Source: Candidatus Zipacnadia bacterium (GTDB lineage Bacteria; Armatimonadota; Zipacnadia; Zipacnadales; UBA5352). Taken from it: a stretch of 38,143 bases of DNA. The stretch's first letter is position 1. The number at the start of each line of letters is the position of its first letter. A program made the translations under genes and the position numbers. The notes beneath the pieces are model-generated. The model was not told the DNA's origin. It did not search any database and saw nothing but the letters and a program-made list of their open reading frames with translations. Location of the stretch: NCBI GenBank assembly GCA_029820945.1, contig JALGUJ010000034.1, positions 1 to 38,143 of the forward strand, written 5' to 3'. Positions 25,433 through 32,490 of this stretch are shown here, one piece after another.

Positions 25433-25440
25433 GGGAGCAG

Positions 25441-26427
25441 CTACTGAGGGGAGGGCGGCGCTGTGCCGGCACCCGTGCGGCGCGCGCGCCATCGGTCCAC
25501 CAGCATCCACGCGCATGCGACCGCCGCGATGGCGATGCTGGCCACCTGGCCGATGGTCAGGGGCGCGAGGGGTTCGAAGACCGTGGCGCTGGCGCCGCGC
25601 CGGAAGTGCTCCACGCCGAAGCGCGCGATCGAGTACAAGACGAGGTAGCTGAGGAACAGGTGTCCGGAGCGCCGCAGATGGGAGCGGATCGCGAGCAGGA
25701 TGCCGAAGATGATGAGGCTGGCCGCCGAGGCGTAAAGCTGGGTGGGATGCAGGGCGATGTTGGGCGGGGCAACGGCGGCGGCCTCGGGGAAGGTGACGCC
25801 CCACGGCAGGTCGGTGGGGATGCCGTGGCAACAACCGTTGAGGAAGCAGCCGATCCGCGTGATGGCGTAGCCGAGCGCGATCGAGGGGGCGAACAGGTCG
25901 GCCATACGCGGCACGCTGAGGCGGCGCCGCCACGCGAGGATGCTGGCCGCGAGGGTCCCTCCCAGCAGCCCGCCGTGGAAGCTCATGCCGCCCGCCCAGA
26001 CCTGGAGGACCGAGAGGAGGTCGGCTCTGAATGGCTGCCACTTGAGTGCCACGAAGACGGCGCGCGCACCAATCACCGCGCCGATCAGTATGACGAGCGT
26101 CATGTCGATTGTCAGATCGGTGGTGATGAGGGGGTCGTGCCGGGCGTCCCGAATGGCCCAGAGCATGCCGGCGAGGAAGCCGAGCATGAGCATGGTGCCC
26201 CACGATCGCACCTTGGCCGGCCCCCAGCGGTCCAGCACCCACCAGGCCAGCAGGGCCATGGCGCCCGCGGTGAGCACGATGGCGGCAGCACGCCCGAACT
26301 GCAGGGGCTCATTGGCGGCGCGTCGTTCGCGCCACTCCACCAGCAGGCCGAATGCGGCGAAGGCAACGACGAGACCGACCGCGGCCCACGGCGGCAGTGG
26401 GCCGATTTCGCAAAGGACCGGGTGCAT
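25441..26427 (-). CDS. lgt: Prolipoprotein diacylglyceryl transferase Lgt
   Basis: 328 aa multi-pass membrane enzyme, start ATG 26427, 6 bp after the lspA stop. Typical landmarks are SFHGGLLGG (149-157), the Lgt signature region ITRIGCFLNGCCHGIPT (189-205) and HPTQLYASAASL (227-237). Lgt moves diacylglycerol from phosphatidylglycerol to the lipobox cysteine of lipoprotein precursors, the first step of maturation. The protein is some 40 residues longer than E. coli Lgt, mostly from an extended N-terminal membrane region. Following lspA directly, it completes a two-gene lipoprotein-processing unit. The last gene of the ileS transcript. Confidence 0.94.
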   Translation of the reverse strand: MHPVLCEIGPLPPWAAVGLVVAFAAFGLLVEWRERRAANEPLQFGRAAAIVLTAGAMALLAWWVLDRWGPAKVRSWGTMLMLGFLAGMLWAIRDARHDPLITTDLTIDMTLVILIGAVIGARAVFVALKWQPFRADLLSVLQVWAGGMSFHGGLLGGTLAASILAWRRRLSVPRMADLFAPSIALGYAITRIGCFLNGCCHGIPTDLPWGVTFPEAAAVAPPNIALHPTQLYASAASLIIFGILLAIRSHLRRSGHLFLSYLVLYSIARFGVEHFRRGASATVFEPLAPLTIGQVASIAIAAVACAWMLVDRWRARRTGAGTAPPSPQ

Positions 26428-26433
26428 GTCGGG

Positions 26434-27003
26434 CTACTCGTCCTCACTTGCTTCGGAGTGGGCCGGTGCCGGAGCGGTCAGAGCGGCGATGACGAGCAGT
26501 CCGGCACCCACCGTGATGGCGATGTCTGCGACGTTGAAGACTGGCCAGAAGTGCAGGTCGATGAAGTCGATGACGTAGCCCAGCCGCACCCGGTCGATGA
26601 GGTTCCCCAGCGCGCCGCCGAGCAGGCAGGCGACGGACAGCCCGAGCAGAGGGCTGTGTATGAGATAGCGGGCGAGCAGCACGAGGACCGCCACGACCAC
26701 GACCGCGATGGCGACGAGCAGCCCGGTGGCAGACGGGAGCACCCCAAATGCGCCGCCCGTGTTGGTGGCCCAGGTGAGGGACACCCATCGGCCCACGAGG
26801 GGAACTGAGTCGAGCGGCTGCAGCCAGGCGGCGGCGGCGAGCTTGGTGGCCTGGTCGGCCAGCACGACGGCCGCGGCGGTGGCGTACACAACCGCCGGCG
26901 TGGACGCTCCCGGTGGGCGGGTCTCGCCATCGGGCTCGTCGGCGACGGGCGGCTCTACATGCCCGAGAGGCCCGAGCGGCATTCCTTGCACAGGGTCGCC
27001 CAC
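26434..27003 (-). CDS. lspA: Lipoprotein signal peptidase LspA
   Basis: 189 aa from GTG 27003, which has GAGG 7 nt upstream and overlaps the dksA-like gene by 49 bp; ATG 26982 is an alternative. The first 35 residues are hydrophilic and longer than in most LspA proteins. Four membrane helices follow. Catalytic aspartates are Asp137 ([10 protein letters not shown]) and Asp160 (FNVAD), and the NTGGAFG motif at 81-87 is intact. LspA removes the signal peptide of diacylglyceryl-modified prolipoproteins in the inner membrane; here its partner Lgt follows after 6 bp. The ileS-dksA/traR-lspA order is conserved across many bacteria. Confidence 0.94.
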   Translation of the reverse strand: MGDPVQGMPLGPLGHVEPPVADEPDGETRPPGASTPAVVYATAAAVVLADQATKLAAAAWLQPLDSVPLVGRWVSLTWATNTGGAFGVLPSATGLLVAIAVVVVAVLVLLARYLIHSPLLGLSVACLLGGALGNLIDRVRLGYVIDFIDLHFWPVFNVADIAITVGAGLLVIAALTAPAPAHSEASEDE

Positions 27004-27335
27004 GGCAGGACCTCGAGACGCTTCTTGGTTATCTGCTTGCCGCAGCTATCGCAGATGCCGTAGGTGCCGTTCTCGATCTTCGCCAGGGCTGCGTTGACCT
27101 CATCGAACTGCTCCCGCAGAGAGGCCCCGACGGCCATCGCCTGGGCCCGCTCGACGGTCTCGATGGCGGCGTCGCCGCCCGGCTCATCGAAGTCCTGCCC
27201 GGCCTGCTCCGAGTGCAGGCGGTCGCGCCCCGCCGCCTTGTCCTCGATGCGCTTGAGCTCGGCCTGAAGGCGGTCTCGCTCCTCGATCAGGATCTCGCGG
27301 TACTTCTCAAGATCCAGCGTCCTCTTGCGCGCCAC
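26955..27335 (-). CDS. DksA/TraR-family zinc-finger protein
   Basis: 126 aa from GTG 27335, chosen because GGAGG lies 9-10 nt upstream and the protein then begins with the family-like [21 protein letters not shown] coiled coil covers about residues 8-90. The C-terminal zinc finger is CDSCGK...LCKEC (Cys95, Cys98, Cys116, Cys119), the four-cysteine form. DksA binds the secondary channel of RNA polymerase and, with ppGpp, adjusts rRNA and amino-acid promoters; family members in ileS-lspA clusters are less well studied. The coiled-coil tip lacks an obvious DxxDxA motif of true DksA, though EPGGDAAIE is nearby, so I do not assign the dksA symbol. Confidence 0.85.
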   Translation of the reverse strand: MARKRTLDLEKYREILIEERDRLQAELKRIEDKAAGRDRLHSEQAGQDFDEPGGDAAIETVERAQAMAVGASLREQFDEVNAALAKIENGTYGICDSCGKQITKKRLEVLPWATLCKECRSGLSGM

Positions 27336-27428
27336 CGTCTGTGACCTCCGATGCCTGAGATCCGAATGGCGCCAGTTTCTCCGGAGGCCGAGCGCCACCT
27401 CCCGGCACAACCGGCGCCTTCTGAGCGG

Positions 27429-30227
27429 CTACCCGGACAGAATCCGGCTCACGCGCTCAGCGCAGGTACTGCATAACTGCGGATGCTCCTCGACGGTACC
27501 GGTGCTCTCCGCGCGCTTCCAGCAGCGCGCGCACTTCTCGCCCGACGCCAGCGACGCGACCGCCGTTGTGCCCGGCGCGCCACCCTCGCCCGCCTCGGAG
27601 CGGTCGTGCACCTCGACCTGCGAGACGATGAAGATGGTCGCCAGGTCCTCCTCGATGCTCTGGAGCAACGCGCGCGTGTCGGCCGCGACGTAGAGGTCAA
27701 GCCTGGCCTCCAGCGGGTTGGGGACCTCCCCGCGGTTCTTGGCCTCTTCCAGCGCGGCCATCGCCGCACCTCGCAGCTCCAGCAACCGGCTGTAGCGCCC
27801 CGCCAGTTCGTCATCCACGAGGCTCTCATCGACGCTCGGCCAGTCGGCGAGCTGCACGCTCTCGGGCAGGCGGGTGTCCACCTCCTCGCGCATGTACTGC
27901 CAGGCCTCCTCGGACGTGAAGGTCAGCACGGGCGCCATCATCGTCACCAGGGCCTGCAGCACCGCCCACATGGCGGTCTGAGCCGACCGGCGCGCCGGCG
28001 CGTCCGGGACCTCGGTATATAGTGTGTCCTTCAGCACGTTCAGATAAAACGCGCTCAGGTCCTGATCGCAGAGCGCGTACAGCTCGCGGTATACGATGCT
28101 CAGGTCCCAGTGATCGTAGGCCTCAGTCACGGTCACGATGCGGCGCTGCAGCCTATCCAGCGCCCAAAGATCCACCTCGCGCAACTCCTGGGCGCTCAGG
28201 GAGTCGGTGGCAGGATCGAAGTCCTGCAGGTTCTGCAACAAGAACCGCACCGTGTTTCGGATCCGCCTATAGGCGTCGGCCACCTGCTGGAAGATGCCCC
28301 CGGAGAGCGCCATCTTCTGCCGGAAGTCCGCGTAGGTGAACCAGAGCCGCAGCACGTCCGCGCCGTACTCCTCGTAGATCTCCGCCGGGCTGATGATGTT
28401 GCCCTTGCTCTTCGAGAGCTTCTGTCCCGCCTCGTCCACGAAGAAGCCGTGGCCGACGACGGTGCGGTAGGGGGCGGGATCTCCCAACGCCATGGCGACC
28501 CACAGGGAGGTCTGGAACCAGCACTGGTATTGGTCGTCGCCCTCGAGGTAGAGGTCGGCGGGGTAGTCAAGCTCCTCGTGGCTACGCAACACGCAGTAGT
28601 GGGAGCAGCCGGAGTCCACCCAGACCGACATGATGTCGGGCTCCTTGGTGAAGGAGCGGCCGTCACAGCCGTCGGCCTGGCAGGTCGTGCCCTCGGGCAG
28701 CAGCTCGTCGGCCTCTCGCTCCCACCACACGTCGGCGCCGTGCTCGGCGACGAGGTCGCGGATGTGGGCGATGGTCTCCTCGTTCATGAGCCGCGCGCCG
28801 CACCTGTCGCAGTAGAAGGCAGGGATGGGGACGCCCCACACGCGCTGGCGCGAGATGCACCAGTCCGGGCGCGACTGCACCATCCCCGCGATGCGGCTCT
28901 CGCCCCAGTCCGGGTTCCACTCCACGGCGGAGATCGCCTCAAGGGCGCGGTCGCGCAGCCTCCCGATGTCGAGGAACCACTGCTTGGTGGCGCGGTAGAT
29001 AACGGGCTGGTGGCAGCGCCAACAGTGGGGGTACTGGTGCTCGATCTGGCCCTCGCCGATCAGCGCGCCTGCCTCCCGCAGTATGGCGGTGACGTCATCG
29101 TTGGACTGATCGGCCACCTTGCCGGCCAGCTCCTCGCCCGCCTCGGCGGTGTATCGGCCCAGATCGTCGAGGGGGCTGACCACGTCGAGGCCGTATGCCA
29201 GCGCGGTCTCGTAGTCCTCGAGGCCGTGGCCCGGAGCGGTGTGCACCGCGCCGGTCCCATCCTCGATGGTGACGTAGTCGGCCAGCACGACGCGGGAGTC
29301 CCGGTCGTACATCGGGTGCCGGGCGACGAGGCCCTCCAGCTCGCCGCCCTGGAAGCGCGCCAGCACCTCGTAGCGGGAGATCCCGCACTCGGCCATCGAG
29401 CGGTCCAGCAGCTCCTGGGCCAGGATGAAGCTGCCCTTCTGCGTCTCGACCAGCACGTACTCGGCGTCCTCGGCCAGGGCGATGGCGGTGTTGCCCGGGA
29501 TGGTCCAGGGCGTCGTGGTCCAGATGAGGAAGCTGACCGGCTCCTCCGGTGGGTTCTCCATGGGCAGATCGTGGGTGTCGCGGAGCGGGAGGGCGACGTA
29601 GATGGTGGGCGAGACGCGCGTGCTGTACTCGATCTCGTCCTCCGCCAGCGCCGTCTCGCAGTGGTAGCACCAGTAGACGGGCCGCAGCGCGCGGTACACG
29701 AGCCCCGCCAGCGCGATCCTGCCGAAGGCCTCGATCTGCCTGGCCTGGTACTCGGGCGAGAGCGTGAGGTACGGGTGGTCCCAGTCGCCGCGCACGCCGA
29801 TGCGCTTGAACTGCTCGCGCTGCGTCTCCACGTAGCGCAGCGCCAGATCGCGGCAGAGCGCGCGCCACTGCAGCACCGAGACGTCGCCGCGGAAGATCCC
29901 GCGCTCCTTCTGGACGCTCTGCTCGGTGGGCAGGCCCTGGGTGTCCCAGCCGGGGACGTAGGGGCAGTCGAAGCCGCGCATGGTCCTATACTTGATGGTG
30001 ATGTCCTTGAGTATCTTGTTCAGCGCCTGGCCCAGGTGGATGTCGCCGTTGGCGTAAGGCGGGCCGTCGTGGAGGATGTACGTGGGCGCCCCGCTGCGCA
30101 GCTCGCGCACGCGGCGGTAGATGTCCATGTCCTCCCACATCTTCAGTATCTGCGGCTCCCGCTCGGGCAGGTTCCCCCGCATGGGGAACTCGGTCCTGAG
30201 CAGATTGAGCGTATCTCGGTAGTCCAT
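27429..30227 (-). CDS. ileS: Isoleucyl-tRNA synthetase with variant signature motifs
   Basis: 932 aa, full length, ATG 30227 with AGAGGA 9 nt upstream. The protein has the class I catalytic core split by a CP1 editing domain (TTTPWTIPGNTAIAL; GAVHTAPGHGLEDY). The KMSKS loop reads KLSKS (603-607), and the C-terminus has a zinc-binding motif, Cys899-x2-Cys902 and Cys919-x2-Cys922. The Rossmann HIGH motif reads HLGQ (64-67) and the usual GWDxHGLP reads GWDTQGLP (93-100). Both are CAG codons in the DNA, not obvious errors. Everything else, including the DGPPYANGDIHLG stretch, looks like a normal bacterial type enzyme. It is the first gene of the ileS-dksA-lspA-lgt unit. Confidence 0.96.
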   Translation of the reverse strand: MDYRDTLNLLRTEFPMRGNLPEREPQILKMWEDMDIYRRVRELRSGAPTYILHDGPPYANGDIHLGQALNKILKDITIKYRTMRGFDCPYVPGWDTQGLPTEQSVQKERGIFRGDVSVLQWRALCRDLALRYVETQREQFKRIGVRGDWDHPYLTLSPEYQARQIEAFGRIALAGLVYRALRPVYWCYHCETALAEDEIEYSTRVSPTIYVALPLRDTHDLPMENPPEEPVSFLIWTTTPWTIPGNTAIALAEDAEYVLVETQKGSFILAQELLDRSMAECGISRYEVLARFQGGELEGLVARHPMYDRDSRVVLADYVTIEDGTGAVHTAPGHGLEDYETALAYGLDVVSPLDDLGRYTAEAGEELAGKVADQSNDDVTAILREAGALIGEGQIEHQYPHCWRCHQPVIYRATKQWFLDIGRLRDRALEAISAVEWNPDWGESRIAGMVQSRPDWCISRQRVWGVPIPAFYCDRCGARLMNEETIAHIRDLVAEHGADVWWEREADELLPEGTTCQADGCDGRSFTKEPDIMSVWVDSGCSHYCVLRSHEELDYPADLYLEGDDQYQCWFQTSLWVAMALGDPAPYRTVVGHGFFVDEAGQKLSKSKGNIISPAEIYEEYGADVLRLWFTYADFRQKMALSGGIFQQVADAYRRIRNTVRFLLQNLQDFDPATDSLSAQELREVDLWALDRLQRRIVTVTEAYDHWDLSIVYRELYALCDQDLSAFYLNVLKDTLYTEVPDAPARRSAQTAMWAVLQALVTMMAPVLTFTSEEAWQYMREEVDTRLPESVQLADWPSVDESLVDDELAGRYSRLLELRGAAMAALEEAKNRGEVPNPLEARLDLYVAADTRALLQSIEEDLATIFIVSQVEVHDRSEAGEGGAPGTTAVASLASGEKCARCWKRAESTGTVEEHPQLCSTCAERVSRILSG

Positions 30228-30354
30228 CGCGTGACTTCCTCTCGCCGCACGAGCCGAGATGAGGTAGTGAAAGAGCCGCCGAGTCCCGGCGCCTGCAGGC
30301 GCGGGGAGCCTCCGCGACCAGGTATTCCCGGCAGCAGATTTCGGTGTGCCGGGC
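30228..30354 (-). other. Structured 5' leader of ileS
   Basis: Minus-strand leader of about 120 nt. It opens with a 7-bp stem CCCGGCA / TGCCGGG around a 13-nt loop that contains an AUC isoleucine codon. Next is a 5-bp stem CGCGG / CCGCG, then a 14-bp perfect palindrome GCGCCTGCAGGCGC (30289-30302). CTGGTCGCGG partly resembles a T-box core but lacks the full TGGNACCGCG consensus, so no riboswitch is called. Confidence 0.35.
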
Positions 30355-30384
30355 AGTCTACCACATCGGGGCGGGTTCTTTCAA
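30355..30384 (-). promoter_or_regulatory. Sigma70-type promoter for ileS
   Basis: Minus strand: TTGAAA (30384-30379), 18-bp spacer, TAGACT (30360-30355). Predicted transcript start near 30348. A second -10-like TACAAT at 30461-30456 has no matching -35. Confidence 0.55.
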
Positions 30385-30484
30385 GCTGTACTGGTGCAGT
30401 CGGCGGGACGCAGGTGCGCGGTGGGCCGGGGGCGAACACGCCGCAAGTGACCACGATTGTACTGCAGCGGGAGGAGGACGGGCA

Positions 30485-31690
30485 GTGGCAGGACTGAACT
30501 TGAACGTCGGGGGCTTCAATCTGGGCGCTGGGGCCGGTGCGGGCAGCGCGGTGAGCAGAGGGTGCGGTGGCGGGTGCGGCGCCATCGTGGGCGTCTTCTT
30601 CGGCATTATCCTGATCCCGGTGGGTTTCTACCTCGCCTATCACAGTGAGGCGCGGCTGATCAACCACGGCAAGGTCTTCGAGAGCGTCGAGATGGCGCAG
30701 CCCGACGCCGCCAAGGCGCAGGAGGGTGAGCTGGTCAAGATCAGCGGGCAGGCTGAGGGCGAGTTCATCACCATCCCCGAATGGGATGGGCAGGCGCTCT
30801 ATGTTTACACCGAGGTGGAGGAGTACGAGCGAGAGGAGGACGCGGAAGGCGACGTTGACTACGAATGGAAAACCGTTGACTCGGACACGCATTGGGCGAG
30901 CTTCACCATCGGCTCCGTGGCGGTGAGACCACAGGGGGCCAACGCGGTCGGTGAAGAGGAAGTCTACTCGGGCTACAAGAAGAAGTTCGAGACCGCCTTC
31001 CACGTGGGGACCTCCGCGGACAATCCCGAGGTGGGCGACCGGCGCAAGTCCATCGAGGTGCTCGACGCCACCCGGCCGGTCATCGTGCTCGGCCAGATGT
31101 CGGGCGGCACGATCTCGGGCGGCACCACCTTCGTGGTCAGCACCCAGAGCGAGGAGCAGACCACCGAGACCCTCAAGAGCGAGTACAAGATGGCGAAGTG
31201 GGGCATGCGCTTCGGCGCGGTGATGTGTATCTTCGTGGGCATCATGCTGATCTTCGGGCCGCTCACGATGCTGGTCGGCTACATCCCGATCGTGGGCGAC
31301 CACATTTCGTGCCTGTTCGCCGTCATCGCCTTCGCGTTCGCCGCGCTCTCGGTCACGGTCATCACTCTGTTCATCAAGGCCTTCTGGTTCCTGGTGGCGG
31401 CGGCGGCGATCGTAATGGGCTACATGATCTACCGTGGCGTCACGACCCCGAGGGGTGGGCCGGGAGGCGGCGAGGCGGGAGGGCCCGACCGGCCCGTTCA
31501 GCCGACGGCTCCGCCGCGCGCCGTCACGCCGGAGGCGCCAGCGGGCGTGCCCAGGCCGGAGGCGCCGGAGCGCTCCGAGGAAGCCCCCGAGCCGGAGGCC
31601 GGGCCGAGGTTCTGCCCTAACTGCGGCGCGGAGCTTGCGCCGGACAGCAAGTTCTGTGCCCAGTGCGGGCAGCAGGTCAGAGATCAGTGA
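30485..31690 (+). CDS. TMEM43-family membrane protein with C-terminal zinc ribbon
   Basis: 401 aa. GTG 30485 is chosen for GGAGGAGG (30470-30477) 7 nt upstream; the open frame begins earlier but without family-like sequence. After a Gly-rich N-terminus comes one transmembrane helix (about 32-52). A large soluble part follows (about 55-280: SEARLINHGKVFESVEMAQ, ALYVYTEVEEYEREE). Three to four helices then match the TMEM43 C-terminal pattern (IFGPLTMLVGYIPIVGDHI). A Pro/Glu-rich tail ends in a double-CxxC zinc ribbon (FCPNCGAELAPDSKFCAQCG). TMEM43 (LUMA) in animals sits in the nuclear envelope; bacterial members are uncharacterised. It is divergent from ileS and is followed after 32 bp by an AIM24-like gene, so the two are probably co-expressed. 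Confidence 0.85.
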   Translation: MAGLNLNVGGFNLGAGAGAGSAVSRGCGGGCGAIVGVFFGIILIPVGFYLAYHSEARLINHGKVFESVEMAQPDAAKAQEGELVKISGQAEGEFITIPEWDGQALYVYTEVEEYEREEDAEGDVDYEWKTVDSDTHWASFTIGSVAVRPQGANAVGEEEVYSGYKKKFETAFHVGTSADNPEVGDRRKSIEVLDATRPVIVLGQMSGGTISGGTTFVVSTQSEEQTTETLKSEYKMAKWGMRFGAVMCIFVGIMLIFGPLTMLVGYIPIVGDHISCLFAVIAFAFAALSVTVITLFIKAFWFLVAAAAIVMGYMIYRGVTTPRGGPGGGEAGGPDRPVQPTAPPRAVTPEAPAGVPRPEAPERSEEAPEPEAGPRFCPNCGAELAPDSKFCAQCGQQVRDQ

Positions 31691-31722
31691 GCGTCGTTCA
31701 CACACACAGAGGAGGCCATGGC

Positions 31723-32406
31723 ATGGAGTACGAGATTCGTGGCACGGTCATGCAGAGCGTCGAGGTCACGCTGAATCAGGGCGAATCGGTCTACACCGAG
31801 GCCGGCGGGATGTCGTGGATGACCGCGAACATCGAGATGACCACCGACATGAGGGGCGGTCTGATGGGCGCGCTCAAGCGCGCCGTGGCCGGTGAGTCGC
31901 TGTTCGTGACCCACTACGGCTGCAACTCGGGCACCGGCTTCGTAACCTTCACTACGGAGACGCCGGGCAAGATCATCCCCATCGAGCTGGCCGAGGGCCA
32001 GAGCATGGTCTGCCAGCGCGACTCGTTCATGGTGGCGGAGGAGGGCGTGGATATCGAGATCCACATGCACAAGCGGCTCGGCGCGGCGCTGTTCGGCGGT
32101 GAGGGGCTGGTGCTGCAGAGGATCACCGGCCCGGGGACGGCGTTCTTCGAGCTGTCGGGCGAGATCGTGGAGTACAAGCTCGAGGCGGGTCAGCAGCTTA
32201 AGATCGATCCGGGCCACATCGCCATGATGGACCCGACCGTGGACTTCGACGTGTCGATGGTGCGGGGGATCACGAACATCTTCCTAGGCGGCGAGGGCCT
32301 GTTCCTGGCGACCGTCACCGGGCCCGGTCGGATCTGGCTGCAGAGCATGCCGCTGTCGAACCTCGCCCTGCGCCTGATCCCGTACCTGCCCAAGTCCCGC
32401 GACTAG
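31723..32406 (+). CDS. AIM24/TIGR00266-family protein
   Basis: 227 aa. ATG 31723 has AGAGGAGG (31708-31715) 7 nt upstream. The N-terminus MEYEIRGTVMQSVEVTLNQG, the segment VYTEAGGMSWM and the later GLFLATVTGPGRIWLQSMP are typical of the AIM24 (PF01987/TIGR00266) beta-sandwich family. Glycine-rich and lacking a signal peptide or membrane span, it is probably soluble in the cytoplasm. In yeast mitochondria Aim24 supports the MICOS complex; the function of bacterial members is unknown. It belongs with the TMEM43-like gene 32 bp upstream, suggesting a shared role at a membrane (inference). A terminator follows. Confidence 0.88.
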   Translation: MEYEIRGTVMQSVEVTLNQGESVYTEAGGMSWMTANIEMTTDMRGGLMGALKRAVAGESLFVTHYGCNSGTGFVTFTTETPGKIIPIELAEGQSMVCQRDSFMVAEEGVDIEIHMHKRLGAALFGGEGLVLQRITGPGTAFFELSGEIVEYKLEAGQQLKIDPGHIAMMDPTVDFDVSMVRGITNIFLGGEGLFLATVTGPGRIWLQSMPLSNLALRLIPYLPKSRD

Positions 32407-32425
32407 GACGCAGCGCGGACGACGA

Positions 32426-32457
32426 CCGGCGTCCGGGGAGCGATCTCCGGGCGCCGG
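32426..32457 (+). terminator. Hairpin terminator with GNRA tetraloop between convergent genes
   Basis: Fourteen-base arms CCGGCGTCCGGGGA (32426-32439) and TCTCCGGGCGCCGG (32444-32457) pair fully if two G-T wobbles are allowed, closed by a GCGA tetraloop. Only CTT follows, so there is no T-tract. It lies 20 bp after the AIM24-like stop and 33 bp before the convergent heparinase stop. Confidence 0.7.
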
Positions 32458-32490
32458 CTTCGCACTCGAGGCGCCGCAGTTCGCCGCTCG

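Larger units (their letters stand above)
25134..25440. other. Gene-free stretch between lgt and the lipid A promoter
   Basis: No gene. It contains, in + order, hairpin element copy C, an 8-bp hairpin GGGCGCGG (25284-25291) / CCGCGCCC (25299-25306), a microrepeat tract and hairpin element copy D. The hairpins lie downstream of lgt and could end its transcript. GACCTG (25274-25279) and CAGGTC (25294-25299) form an alternative pairing with the 25284 hairpin. Confidence 0.6.

Noticed and set aside
30228..30354. T-box riboswitch upstream of ileS
   Set aside because: Only CTGGTCGCGG is present; the full TGGNACCGCG core and a matching antisequestrator stem are not seen. Kept as a low-level finding instead of a feature.
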